64,000 bases of DNA, taken from positions 1,178,001 to 1,242,000 of the forward strand of contig NZ_CP017770.1 of the NCBI RefSeq assembly GCF_001857945.1, written 5' to 3'. Positions 44,752 through 56,788 of this stretch are shown here, piece after piece. The position numbers were made by a program, and so were the translations under genes. The notes below the pieces were generated by a model that was not told where the DNA came from, ran no database searches, and saw only the letters and a program-made list of their open reading frames with translations. The first letter of the stretch is position 1. Each line of letters opens with the position of its first letter. Source of the stretch: Paenibacillus crassostreae (GTDB lineage Bacteria > Bacillota > Bacilli > Paenibacillales > Paenibacillaceae).

Positions 44752-47187
44752 TCAAAAGATAGATTGACTCAGTTCTCCTTCTCCAGTAAGGGACAGACCG
44801 AATTCTTTGTGATAACCGCCGTCCTTAAGCGCATATACCCCCTCCGTATGAAGTGGAAAGATCAAATCTTCTTTAACTAACTGACGTAACGTATGACTGT
44901 ACACATTGACACTATATAGCTGAGCTTTTTTTAACAATAGATTCAGTTGATCGTAATCACGGATCTCCTCATTCAAGTCTGCTATTAAATCCCGGCCTTC
45001 AGCATGATATGGAACTAATATCCCTGTCGTCGGGGCTTCAATCACTTCGAAACGAGATTCAAGCGTCTTATACATTGATCGCACTGACGTCCTCGGACTT
45101 CCCTGTGGTACAGCTTCGAAATACTTCTTGCTCTGATCAATCAATTCAATGAGAGGAATATTAAGCTTAAAATCTATCATTCGGATTTCTCGTGCTGCCT
45201 TCGTTAAATAGAAGTCAAAATAAGTCTGAATCGCTGCTGGACTAAGCAGATCTTCAGCTAATTCACTTCGAGTTAGGACATCTTGTTCCGTCACCTTTTG
45301 GCCAAGTGCAATTTCAGGCAATTTAGACAGCTCTTCGTCATGGGCACGTATAATATATACAAATCCATTGGCATACTCACCGTTACGATTACAGCGACCT
45401 GCCGCTTGGGCAATCGAATCTAATCCAGCAAGTGAGCGAATCACACATTCAAAGCTAATATCTACTCCCGCCTCAATGAGTTGCGTACTTACGCAGATCA
45501 CTTTCTCATCGCCTGACTTAAGCTTCTTCTTTACTTCCTGTAGAATATCCTTACGATGCTGCGGGCACATCGATGTGCTTAAATGATATACGCTGTATCC
45601 TGATGATTCCTTCAACTCATGATACACATTTAGAACTGCCTTTTTTGTATTTAAAATAATAAGTAATGATTGCTTATTTTCCAATTCATCTAACGCAAAG
45701 TCGCAAATTTCGTTTGCATTCCAACCTTGCGTCTTCACTTTACTTTTGATCGAGACACGTTGAAACGCTTTCACAACATCAGGCAAATCCCTCACCATTT
45801 CAGCATCTACATCCATCAGTAGTGGATATGCTGTTGCTGTGAGCGATGGCTGCGTTGCTGTGCACAAGATAATACTGCTCTTACCAAAGTAATGTAGAAA
45901 GTTCACGGCGCTATTAAATAAAGGAATATGCTTGATAGGTACAGATTGTACTTCGTCGAAGATGACAATGGCATTAGTCAAATTATGTAGTCTACGTGCT
46001 TTACGAGTACCCTTGCCATAGAATGTATCTAAAAATTGTACCATCGTGGTGAAAATAATCGGATGATCCCAATTATCTCGTGCTAACTGCATTTGTTTTA
46101 GTGATGGCTTTTGATAAAAATCTAGTTCGTCATCGCTCTCAGCATCATCGATTACATTCGCATGATGTTCCAAAACCATGTCTTTGTTCTTAATAATTTT
46201 CCGAACGGCATCCGCATTTTGTTCCAGTATAGTTGTGTAAGGTACGACATAGATGATCCGATCCTTGGCTTGTAAATGCGCGTGCTTCAACGCATATCGC
46301 AAGCTTGCAAACGTCTTCCCACCACCTGTCGGAATCGATAGTTGATAAATAGACGAAGGTTCTTCTGCTAGACGATCGCATTGTTCTGACATCACTGCAC
46401 GTAGCTCGTTGATCGGATGTGACGCTTCTGGACCTGCTACCCATTCTTGTAATTGATCAATCAAATGATCATAACTCTCTTTAAAAAACAACTGATTCGA
46501 TGGATATAAATCCGAATGATCATCTTCATCAAATCGACGAGAATCTGTACGATCCGCATCAATAAGACAACTAAAGATATACTTCATCAATATACTATAG
46601 TAGACATACCGAGAGATGTGACTTTTCCCCTGCCATTGCTTCGATAGTTGTTGATATTGCAATAGAAAGCTCTTCATTTCCTTCAATGAAGCCTGATAGA
46701 GTTCTTCGACTTTCTCTTGATTTCCTTGAACGTTTAAGAATGTTGTGCATACTTCTTCGTAATGAGGAAGGTCTTCCCTACATACTCTTTTAAAAAAATC
46801 AGATTGACTCCCATCCGTCTGCAAAAAGTTCTGTAATCCCGAATGATGTGAGAGAATAACCATCCCTACCATTTCGATCACCATATTGGATATACTCTCG
46901 CTTAGCTTTTCGGGAGAATCAATATAATACCGTTCATATAAATACTTCGCCCCTGCCGACGAATGATCAATTTTCACAGAAGGTGCTCCTAGCTTTTTCA
47001 CAGCATTTTCAATATATGTACTGAACGCTTTCGTATTCTTCCCCATGTCGTGTAAATAACCAGCAAGCTCCGCCATCGACTGAACGTTCACCTTCTTGCC
47101 GAATTCCTTCGCAATATCTGAGACTGCTTCTAAATGCTCTTGCACTGTTTGTTCTTTATAATCAGACTTTCTCATATGAGCTATCAT
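44752..47187 (-). CDS. cas3: CRISPR helicase-nuclease Cas3 (type I-C)
   Basis: 811 residues from ATG 47187. N-terminal HD nuclease: H19 in QEHLE, H46-D47 in GYLHDMGKNTKAF, HH in ILSHHSGLQ. Superfamily 2 helicase: Walker A SIPTGGGKTFASL, DEVQ in IVIFDEVQSVP, TATQPSLTA, motif VI QAAGRCNRNGE. It is recruited by Cascade to unwind and degrade target DNA. First gene of the operon; a purine-rich GGCGGTG lies just upstream. Starts at GTG 47193 would add two residues. Confidence 0.96.
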   Translation of the reverse strand: MIAHMRKSDYKEQTVQEHLEAVSDIAKEFGKKVNVQSMAELAGYLHDMGKNTKAFSTYIENAVKKLGAPSVKIDHSSAGAKYLYERYYIDSPEKLSESISNMVIEMVGMVILSHHSGLQNFLQTDGSQSDFFKRVCREDLPHYEEVCTTFLNVQGNQEKVEELYQASLKEMKSFLLQYQQLSKQWQGKSHISRYVYYSILMKYIFSCLIDADRTDSRRFDEDDHSDLYPSNQLFFKESYDHLIDQLQEWVAGPEASHPINELRAVMSEQCDRLAEEPSSIYQLSIPTGGGKTFASLRYALKHAHLQAKDRIIYVVPYTTILEQNADAVRKIIKNKDMVLEHHANVIDDAESDDELDFYQKPSLKQMQLARDNWDHPIIFTTMVQFLDTFYGKGTRKARRLHNLTNAIVIFDEVQSVPIKHIPLFNSAVNFLHYFGKSSIILCTATQPSLTATAYPLLMDVDAEMVRDLPDVVKAFQRVSIKSKVKTQGWNANEICDFALDELENKQSLLIILNTKKAVLNVYHELKESSGYSVYHLSTSMCPQHRKDILQEVKKKLKSGDEKVICVSTQLIEAGVDISFECVIRSLAGLDSIAQAAGRCNRNGEYANGFVYIIRAHDEELSKLPEIALGQKVTEQDVLTRSELAEDLLSPAAIQTYFDFYLTKAAREIRMIDFKLNIPLIELIDQSKKYFEAVPQGSPRTSVRSMYKTLESRFEVIEAPTTGILVPYHAEGRDLIADLNEEIRDYDQLNLLLKKAQLYSVNVYSHTLRQLVKEDLIFPLHTEGVYALKDGGYHKEFGLSLTGEGELSQSIF

Positions 47188-47381
47188 GAACACACCGCCT
47201 TATTCACTAATACTTAGAACTAATTATGGTCCCACGCTGCCATGGCTTCTTCACTACTTTACTAGTACAAAAAGGGCATTAATCTTTGTAATCGACTCTT
47301 AAAGTCCAAGAATGAAGTTTGTTTATCTTAATTAAATTTTTTGTAACAATATAGGACCAATAACTCATAAATACTAGGTAA

Positions 47382-47410
47382 ATTATACCATGAGCCAATA
47401 TTTTATCCAC
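47382..47410 (-). promoter_or_regulatory. Candidate promoter of the cas operon
   Basis: On the minus strand TGGTATAAT gives a perfect -10 with the TGn extension, about 195 bp before the cas3 start; extended -10 promoters need only a weak -35 and none better than GTGGAT is present. The 5' untranslated leader would be about 190 nt. Confidence 0.45.
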
Positions 47411-47458
47411 TATTTATTACTTTTTACTCGTACTTATCGCCAGAAAGCGTGTCAAGAT

Positions 47459-47506
47459 CATGTATGTTAGTTTATATATTCAAAAAATAATAAACTAACG
47501 CACATG
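47459..47506. repeat. Long imperfect inverted repeat upstream of the cas promoter
   Basis: Arms CATGTATGTTAGTTTAT and ATAAACTAACGCACATG pair over 17 positions with two differences around a 14-nt loop. It lies 50-120 bp upstream of the candidate cas promoter: either a regulator site or a hairpin stopping read-through from array 2. No T-run. Confidence 0.5.
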
Positions 47507-47734
47507 AAATTCAATACAACTATAAACCACTCATGTCCTCACGCTTCCATAATCCCTGGTATCATTTGTTTCAGCTCCTGCACATGTGAAACACACCAAT
47601 CATTCCATGAGACTGCCACAAGTCAAACCGTATATCAATAGCTAAGTTTAAAGACTATTCGTCGGGAGAAGCTTTCTAAATTTATATTCGACGTACCTAA
47701 GAAGCGACTGGTGCTACCTGTTATTATTTAGCCC

Positions 47735-47788
47735 TACAATAACAAAAGTTCACTGACAAATAGATGTCAGCGAACTTTTGTTATTGTA
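47735..47788. terminator. Large hairpin downstream of array 2
   Basis: TACAATAACAAAAGTTC pairs perfectly with its complement and, after one mismatch, CTGACA pairs with TGTCAG; total about 24 bp. On the minus strand it lies 137 bp beyond the decayed last repeat of array 2, where the long pre-crRNA should terminate. Confidence 0.65.
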
Positions 47789-49815
47789 ATTATTCATTTA
47801 GGGTAAATATTGAACCCTTATGCCCCTTTAAAAATCCCCAAAAATACCATTTATTAATTTTAATATCTTCTCATAGATATTGACAACATCACATTTGAAT
47901 TAATCTGAGTTAAGTTTGGAAACTCCCAGGATACACGAACTCATATAGAGTGCGACCAAGCGCTACGGGAACGGACGGGGCTATCTGTAATTTCAATCCA
48001 CGCACTCATATAGAGTGCGACTATGCTGGACAGAGGGACCTTCTGAGCGCCTTGCTATTTCAATCCACGCACTCATATAGAGTGCGACGGAGTTGAGTTA
48101 ATGACTTGGGATGTGCAATTAGCATTTCAATCCACGCACTCATATAGAGTGCGACACTCTCAATACTGGCTATGTTTCCCACGATTGAAATTTCAATCCA
48201 CGCACTCATATAGAGTGCGACGGCACTTCAACTTCCCAGTCTTTCCAAGAAAACATAATTTCAATCCACGCACTCATATAGAGTGCGACAATTATTACAC
48301 TATTTCAATTGCTTCATCATCAAAATTTCAATCCACGCACTCATATAGAGTGCGACCCACATCCCGATTATGATTTTTCTGTACATAATACAATTTCAAT
48401 CCACGCACTCATATAGAGTGCGACGAGAAAAGCTATTTATAATAACTTCCTAAAACTATGATTTCAATCCACGCACTCATATAGAGTGCGACCGTTCTTT
48501 TAATTTTGAACCAGCATATTTCATAATTTCAATCCACGCACTCATATAGAGTGCGACAGTATTTGCTTTTAATGGTAAAAAGCAAAAGACAATTTCAATC
48601 CACGCACTCATATAGAGTGCGACCAATTAAATCTTTGAATAATATTTTTGTATCAGATTTCAATCCACGCACTCATATAGAGTGCGACATGTCTTCAGGC
48701 ATGCTTTCAATCACATCGAAATCATTTCAATCCACGCACTCATATAGAGTGCGACTTCAATCCTCGGATACATTTCACGAAACAATAAGTATTTCAATCC
48801 ACGCACTCATATAGAGTGCGACTATCATTCCGTGGAATAATACGTTCTACTATCAATTTCAATCCACGCACTCATATAGAGTGCGACATTATCGGAGATG
48901 GCGGAGGTCACGCGAGTTACACATTTCAATCCACGCACTCATATAGAGTGCGACTAAATCATCTGGCTGTACTAACAAGTGTGGTACAACATTTCAATCC
49001 ACGCACTCATATAGAGTGCGACGCATATCCACCACCAGCTTTACTTGCATATTTACTATTTCAATCCACGCACTCATATAGAGTGCGACGCTGTGCCATA
49101 GTATAACGTCTGTCCGTCCAAGTATTTCAATCCACGCACTCATATAGAGTGCGACATAAAGGAAAAATCAGATGAAGAGGTAGCTACTATTTCAATCCAC
49201 GCACTCATATAGAGTGCGACCTAGAAATGGTCGTGATGCTACATATAGGATTGTATTTCAATCCACGCACTCATATAGAGTGCGACCATCAGGATCGAGT
49301 GTGTACAACCCGATTTCTCGATTTCAATCCACGCACTCATATAGAGTGCGACCGCTTTATCGTCAGATACGATCAAGACATTGAAAATTTCAATCCACGC
49401 ACTCATATAGAGTGCGACAAAGTAGAGATAAGAGATATGGATATCCCTACAGATTTCAATCCACGCACTCATATAGAGTGCGACAGTTTGTCGATTGCTT
49501 CAGTAGCTCGATCTTTTGAATTTCAATCCACGCACTCATATAGAGTGCGACTTAATCGTTATGAACTCCCCGACACTGATAGCTATTTCAATCCACGCAC
49601 TCATATAGAGTGCGACTTTCATATTGTCTACAACCTTGCCCAGTCATTTATTTCAATCCACGCACTCATATAGAGTGCGACTCCGATGATTAGTGAAGAT
49701 GGAGATGCTGTAGAAATTTCAATCCACGCACTCATATAGAGTGCGACCAAAGCTCAGAGTAACTCAAATATGTACATCCAGCAATTTCAATCCACGCACT
49801 CATATAGAGTGCGAC

Positions 49816-49919
49816 CACAGGCGAAGATATTTATTTTGATATCCAAGTTACATTTCAATCCACGCACTCATATAGAGTGCGACCACAGGCGAAGATATTT
49901 ATTTTGATATCCAAGTTAC
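49816..49919 (-). repeat. Tandemly duplicated spacer in array 2
   Basis: The 36-nt spacers at 49816-49851 and 49884-49919 are identical (both begin CACAGGCGAAGATATTTATT), separated by one normal repeat. A repeat-spacer unit was duplicated. Confidence 0.97.
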
Positions 49920-50750
49920 ATTTCAATCCACGCACTCATATAGAGTGCGACGATATTATTTTTGCATGTATTCCACGATTAATAAATTTCAATCCACGCA
50001 CTCATATAGAGTGCGACAAAACTATATTTCATTTCATGTTAAAAACCCTAATATTTCAATCCACGCACTCATATAGAGTGCGACATTCATGATCAAAATT
50101 ACTGCATTAGCCAAAGTAATTTCAATCCACGCACTCATATAGAGTGCGACTTACCCACTGGAAAAATTCACACTAAGAGACAAGGTATTTCAATCCACGC
50201 ACTCATATAGAGTGCGACTCGAAAGGGGACGTTGTAAATGGCGAATATCAGCATTTCAATCCACGCACTCATATAGAGTGCGACACGTATTACAGACGAC
50301 AGCCGTCTGAGCGTTGAGATTTCAATCCACGCACTCATATAGAGTGCGACGTTTATTAAATAATAAGAATGAAAAGAAGGTGGAATTTCAATCCACGCAC
50401 TCATATAGAGTGCGACAAATAAAGAGAGTCGTCCGAAACGTGATGATTTTATTTCAATCCACGCACTCATATAGAGTGCGACCAAATAGTTTACTATTAT
50501 CATTAGCTAAAACAAAAATTTCAATCCACGCACTCATATAGAGTGCGACAATTGGATAGATTGCCAGCTGGTAACTCGGATATTATTTCAATCCACGCAC
50601 TCATATAGAGTGCGACTTAAATACGTGGAAAGCTAACCAGACATCAATAATAATTTCAATCCACGCACTCATATAGAGTGCGACTTAATCCTAAAATGAT
50701 AAAAATAATTGAAGAAATATTTCAATCCACGCACTCATATAGAGTGCGAC

Positions 50751-50785
50751 GCATTGAGGATTTTCCAATAATTCCATATGAAGCA
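50751..50785 (-). repeat. Spacer repeated 2.6 kb away (copy 1)
   Basis: This 35-nt spacer, beginning GCATTGAGGATTTTCCAATA, is identical to the spacer at 53357-53391, while the spacers on both sides of the two copies differ. Confidence 0.95.
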
Positions 50786-53356
50786 ATTTCAATCCACGCA
50801 CTCATATAGAGTGCGACGTTATTTAACAGTAACTAATGTAAGTACATCAATATTTCAATCCACGCACTCATATAGAGTGCGACCGGATCTGATTTCAACT
50901 CTTGGTATTCAGCTTTGATTTCAATCCACGCACTCATATAGAGTGCGACGCATGGACCCCGAAAACGAGGTACTAGATAAGTCATTTCAATCCACGCACT
51001 CATATAGAGTGCGACTCTGCATTAGTCGGTGCATTCGTTTATTTTTATAATTTCAATCCACGCACTCATATAGAGTGCGACGTATACATTTAAAGTCACG
51101 GGCGTTGATAAATTCGATTTCAATCCACGCACTCATATAGAGTGCGACATTTTTACCTTACCAACACCGTTTATCTTCAATCGATTTCAATCCACGCACT
51201 CATATAGAGTGCGACCAATAGAGAATGAAAATTATAGATTCCTGAATATATTTCAATCCACGCACTCATATAGAGTGCGACGGGCTTGTTTCTTCTGATT
51301 GCGTTAAACCCCCACCATTTCAATCCACGCACTCATATAGAGTGCGACGATTTTACGGTGTAACCATGGTTTACGAGTTCGGATTTCAATCCACGCACTC
51401 ATATAGAGTGCGACTACCCCAATTATCCATTCCAGCAGCAGCGGCTTTATTTCAATCCACGCACTCATATAGAGTGCGACGGTACTGGAATAAAAGGTGA
51501 TAAAGGTGATACTGGTATTTCAATCCACGCACTCATATAGAGTGCGACCTACAATTGCATATTTCAGCGCATTATCACTAGCTATTTCAATCCACGCACT
51601 CATATAGAGTGCGACGCCTGTAAAATCACCTGTTACAAGTCCTATTTTGATTTCAATCCACGCACTCATATAGAGTGCGACCAAAAGAAAGACAAGCTCT
51701 ACAGCAAGCAATGGGAATTTCAATCCACGCACTCATATAGAGTGCGACTATCATTAACGTTGTTCATTGCATCAAACATCATATTTCAATCCACGCACTC
51801 ATATAGAGTGCGACAGCTTTACGAGAATATTTTCCGTTTACATCTAGATATTTCAATCCACGCACTCATATAGAGTGCGACTGTTCCATTGGCTTTAATG
51901 TTACCTATGGATTTAGATTTCAATCCACGCACTCATATAGAGTGCGACATGAACATTTCCTATTGCGCTCGGGATGGAACTATTTCAATCCACGCACTCA
52001 TATAGAGTGCGACCGGATACAGTCGAAGTAACATATCTACGTGGACAAATTTCAATCCACGCACTCATATAGAGTGCGACCAAAGCGCCCATGTATCTCA
52101 TTGTGGCATTCATGATATTTCAATCCACGCACTCATATAGAGTGCGACGTTCGCGATGACTGCGTTAATTAACGTACCTGCGGATTTCAATCCACGCACT
52201 CATATAGAGTGCGACGTCATCCTTCGTTTCCTTGGCTCCGGATGCTACCGATTTCAATCCACGCACTCATATAGAGTGCGACGGTTACAAGTTATCGATC
52301 TATTAGAGGAGTACGCATTTCAATCCACGCACTCATATAGAGTGCGACTACCTTGGATTGAGCGACAACGTGAGCTACTTTGTGATTTCAATCCACGCAC
52401 TCATATAGAGTGCGACGGGATAAGGTTAAGGGTTGGACTACCAATCTTATAATTTCAATCCACGCACTCATATAGAGTGCGACCAGGTCGGTCGGCAAAT
52501 AGCCGCGGGACATTCAGTGATTTCAATCCACGCACTCATATAGAGTGCGACAAAAATAAGGGGGTTCAGGTGTGGAGTATGAAATGATTTCAATCCACTC
52601 ACTCATATAGAGTGCGACCAAGTTAGCATATCGCAAAACATACCAGTGTTAAATATTTCAATCCACGCACTCATATAGAGTGCGACACAGTTAGACTAAG
52701 TTCAAAAGTTAAAGTATTGGTTATTTCAATCCACGCACTCATATAGAGTGCGACATGCTGAAAAGGTTTGCCCTGCTACGGTCAATCGATTTCAATCCAC
52801 GCACTCATATAGAGTGCGACAATTTTACAGTCTGCCAAAGGATTATTAGCCCAAAAATTTCAATCCACGCACTCATATAGAGTGCGACAACGACTGCTGT
52901 GATTGGTAGCAATGTTTTAGGAATTTCAATCCACGCACTCATATAGAGTGCGACAATAAACAAGCTGTTTTGAACTGGACGAGAAATACAATTTCAATCC
53001 ACGCACTCATATAGAGTGCGACTTCAAGTAATCTTGGCGATCCACATTTTCCGCAAAGATTTCAATCCACGCACTCATATAGAGTGCGACAGAATAGGCA
53101 GTGCAGGGGCACCCTGCTTATACAATTTCAATCCACGCACTCATATAGAGTGCGACTATATGACAAAATAGCTTGCGTAGCGCATAAGGCATTTCAATCC
53201 ACGCACTCATATAGAGTGCGACTTAAGGACGATGAATGAAGAGCCGATTCCGATTGAGATTTCAATCCACGCACTCATATAGAGTGCGACATTTTCAAAA
53301 ATAAAATAGCCCCCTAACTATTAAATTTCAATCCACGCACTCATATAGAGTGCGAC

Positions 53357-53391
53357 GCATTGAGGATTTTCCAATAATTCCATATGAAGCA
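53357..53391 (-). repeat. Spacer repeated 2.6 kb away (copy 2)
   Basis: Identical to 50751-50785. Neighbouring spacers differ, so no block of units was copied. Confidence 0.95.
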
Positions 53392-56300
53392 ATTTCAATC
53401 CACGCACTCATATAGAGTGCGACTGATTTAATTGATTAGTAAATGATACATAATCAATTTCAATCCACGCACTCATATAGAGTGCGACTTTATAGTACAG
53501 CAAGCGGTGAAATATTTAGTACAATTATTTCAATCCACGCACTCATATAGAGTGCGACCAAACATTTGCAGGACTTGGCATATCACTAAACAAATTTCAA
53601 TCCACGCACTCATATAGAGTGCGACAATCGCGCTACGTTTACTTATCTAGCAATGTTAAAATTTCAATCCACGCACTCATATAGAGTGCGACTACCAATT
53701 CCAAAGTAGGGGAGGTGGAATTAAAATATTTCAATCCACGCACTCATATAGAGTGCGACAGGAAGAGGTGGCAAGGCTAATGTCGATATTCGATTTCAAT
53801 CCACGCACTCATATAGAGTGCGACAGAGTTAGAGAAAATTCACGATGAAGCCAGGAGATTTCAATCCACGCACTCATATAGAGTGCGACATTTACTCCTG
53901 ATCCGACGGAGAGCGATCAGGAAGAATTTCAATCCACGCACTCATATAGAGTGCGACTTGTATGCTTAAAGTGATTGATTCTAGTGTAAAGGGATTTCAA
54001 TCCACGCACTCATATAGAGTGCGACAAAGATGGTCAGATTAAGTTACCTAGCAATCATGAGATTTCAATCCACGCACTCATATAGAGTGCGACCCAAAGG
54101 CATTCTTTGATGGAGCCAAGTTACAAATTTCAATCCACGCACTCATATAGAGTGCGACGGAAACCTGACACACTGCCCCAAAAGGTCGATAATTTCAATC
54201 CACGCACTCATATAGAGTGCGACTCTATAAAAGTGAATCTAAATAATTCAATGAGAATTTCAATCCACGCACTCATATAGAGTGCGACGACGCTACGGCA
54301 CTTAGAGAGATGCAGGCGCTACAATTTCAATCCACGCACTCATATAGAGTGCGACAGCACGACCTAGGCACGTTTGATGACAGTTAAAAGCATTTCAATC
54401 CACGCACTCATATAGAGTGCGACGGGAAGAAAAAGGAAGGATCCAGCTGAGATTATATTTCAATCCACGCACTCATATAGAGTGCGACAGCATCCCGAAT
54501 TTCAATAGTTCCTTTATGATTACATTTCAATCCACGCACTCATATAGAGTGCGACTCATGTCAGAATCTACTTGTGTCGCTTCTAATAGTGATTTCAATC
54601 CACGCACTCATATAGAGTGCGACAATACTATTAAATTCTAAATACTTAGCTTTACGAATTTCAATCCACGCACTCATATAGAGTGCGACCTAAAGTTAAA
54701 TTTGTAATAGACCCAAGAATAATATTTCAATCCACGCACTCATATAGAGTGCGACTCTATGAGGTGCGTGACAGAGTAACACGTATTGAAATTTCAATCC
54801 ACGCACTCATATAGAGTGCGACAGCACCAATACTGTTCCCTAAACTGTAGTTGAGAATTTCAATCCACGCACTCATATAGAGTGCGACTAAAACCCCTAA
54901 TCAAATACAATTAACCTATGAAATTTCAATCCACGCACTCATATAGAGTGCGACATATTCCAGATGGACGTTGTGATAATGACCAAACGATTTCAATCCA
55001 CGCACTCATATAGAGTGCGACTGAGGTCGGCATGGCTTATCTGAGGGAGGTAATGATTTCAATCCACGCACTCATATAGAGTGCGACTAAGCAGTGTTCA
55101 ATTGGAATTAGTCGAGGTGAAGGAATTTCAATCCACGCACTCATATAGAGTGCGACACATTCATAGATACATCGTGTCCGATCTTGGAAATTTCAATCCA
55201 CGCACTCATATAGAGTGCGACAAGCAATGGTGTAGTAAACGTGATGAAGATTGTGTATTTCAATCCACGCACTCATATAGAGTGCGACCAAACAATGACT
55301 TTGAATTAGGTGGATATCAATATATTTCAATCCACGCACTCATATAGAGTGCGACTTTATCACAAAGGGACAAAGATCAGGCGTTACAAAATTTCAATCC
55401 ACGCACTCATATAGAGTGCGACCCGGCTCAAACAATCAACAAATCACCGGTTCACGATTTCAATCCACGCACTCATATAGAGTGCGACCAAAGAGTGGCG
55501 GTCAATTAGACAAGGTTAATCCTATTTCAATCCACGCACTCATATAGAGTGCGACAAACTCAAGAGGCTTGGATTGCTCCAACGTTGTTATTTCAATCCA
55601 CGCACTCATATAGAGTGCGACAAATCTTGATTTCGTTACCGATCCACTCAAGCAAATTTCAATCCACGCACTCATATAGAGTGCGACGAATCTAAAACAA
55701 CTGAGATGGTAGATCAATGTATTTCAATCCACGCACTCATATAGAGTGCGACTGGCACAACATGGGTTGAAGGATTGTTGCAAGCAATTTCAATCCACGC
55801 ACTCATATAGAGTGCGACTGTACCGCGTGGGTGTGCCGAAGAGCATGAGGAATTTCAATCCACGCACTCATATAGAGTGCGACGCTAGTGTATCTCCTAA
55901 CTTAGTACTGACCATCATTTCAATCCACGCACTCATATAGAGTGCGACTTGAAAGGAAAAAGTGTAAGCAATCTACGTATTCATTTCAATCCACGCACTC
56001 ATATAGAGTGCGACCGTGAGTGTGATGTTCTCCCATCTTGGTTGATGGATTTCAATCCACGCACTCATATAGAGTGCGACACGTAAAACCCTGCTGCCGA
56101 CCTTTCAGAACCAAATTTCAATCCACGCACTCATATAGAGTGCGACATTCATTGAGGGCATTTCAGCCTATACTTGAACATTTCAATCCACGCACTCATA
56201 TAGAGTGCGACTTCTATTATGGAAAAGGGGGTATTTTTTATGGAATTTCAATCCACGCACTCATATAGAGTGCGACCTAAACGATAACCGAGAAGGGAGG

Positions 56301-56608
56301 TGAGAAAGACATTTCAATCCACGCACTCATATAGAGTGCGACGGACTTAGACAAGATGATTAATGATGCTATTAAATTTCAATCCACGCACTCATATAGA
56401 GTGCGACGCAAAAATAGTGGATCAAAGAGATAAATTTGAGAAAATTTCAATCCACGCACTCATATAGAGTGCGACAATTAGTAAAGGGTGTAACTATGCC
56501 AAGACCACGATTTCAATCCACGCACTCATATAGAGTGCGACGAGAGCCTAGAGTAGTGAAAATGACACTACCATCGATTTCAATCCACGCACTCATATAG
56601 AGTGCGAC

Positions 56609-56788
56609 TCCGAAAAGATGATCAAAGAAGTAAGTTTTTTACTATTTTACTGTAAAAACAAGTGAATCTACCCTTTTTCTTTTCGTCTTTAATTATAATA
56701 TTTACCAAATATGGGCTGGTTATTGACTTTTTCAGGTGCGAACCTCCTAGGAATTTCATGTGTGCTTCTGGTTCGCACTAGAAAATCA
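56609..56788 (-). promoter_or_regulatory. Leader of CRISPR array 2
   Basis: AT-rich and homologous along its length to the array 1 leader, including the TATAAT-containing block near 56694 and the inverted repeat GTGCGAACC (56736-56744) / GGTTCGCAC (56770-56778). Homology continues through CTAGAAAATCAA, which at array 1 is the last codons of cas2, although there is no cas2 gene here. The leader was therefore copied together with the end of cas2. Confidence 0.85.

Larger units (their letters stand above)
47194..47924. other. Non-coding region between cas3 and array 2
   Basis: About 730 bp with the presumed cas promoter, two inverted repeats (47459-47506 and 47735-47788) and otherwise no convincing gene. 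A minus-strand frame at about 47542-47620 (WCVSHVQELKQMIPGIMEA before a stop) looks like the C-terminal tail of a lost gene, unrecognised. Confidence 0.5.
47925..56608 (-). CRISPR. CRISPR array 2, type I-C, 130 regular repeats plus 1 decayed
   Basis: The 32-nt repeat in the crRNA sense (minus strand) begins GTCGCACTCTATATGAGTGC and ends GTGGATTGAAAT; it differs from array 1 in the centre of the palindrome (TATATG versus TGTATGG) and is one base shorter. I counted 130 regular copies, starting at 47990 and ending with the copy at 56577-56608, mean period 66.6 bp. A decayed copy (only the last 17 bases intact) ends at 47956, marking the old, leader-distal end. One internal copy at 52587 has a G-to-T change. 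Two spacers occur twice. Counted by eye. Confidence 0.97.

Noticed and set aside
48101-56268. Many frames with NPRTHIECD / STHSYRVR / LYMSAWIEI peptides
   Set aside because: They are translations of the array 2 repeats and spacers in different frames.
47925-56608. Array 2 as a different CRISPR type from array 1
   Set aside because: Both repeats share the ends GTCGCACTC and GTGGATTGAAAT and both leaders are homologous; only the palindrome centre differs, so both belong to type I-C.
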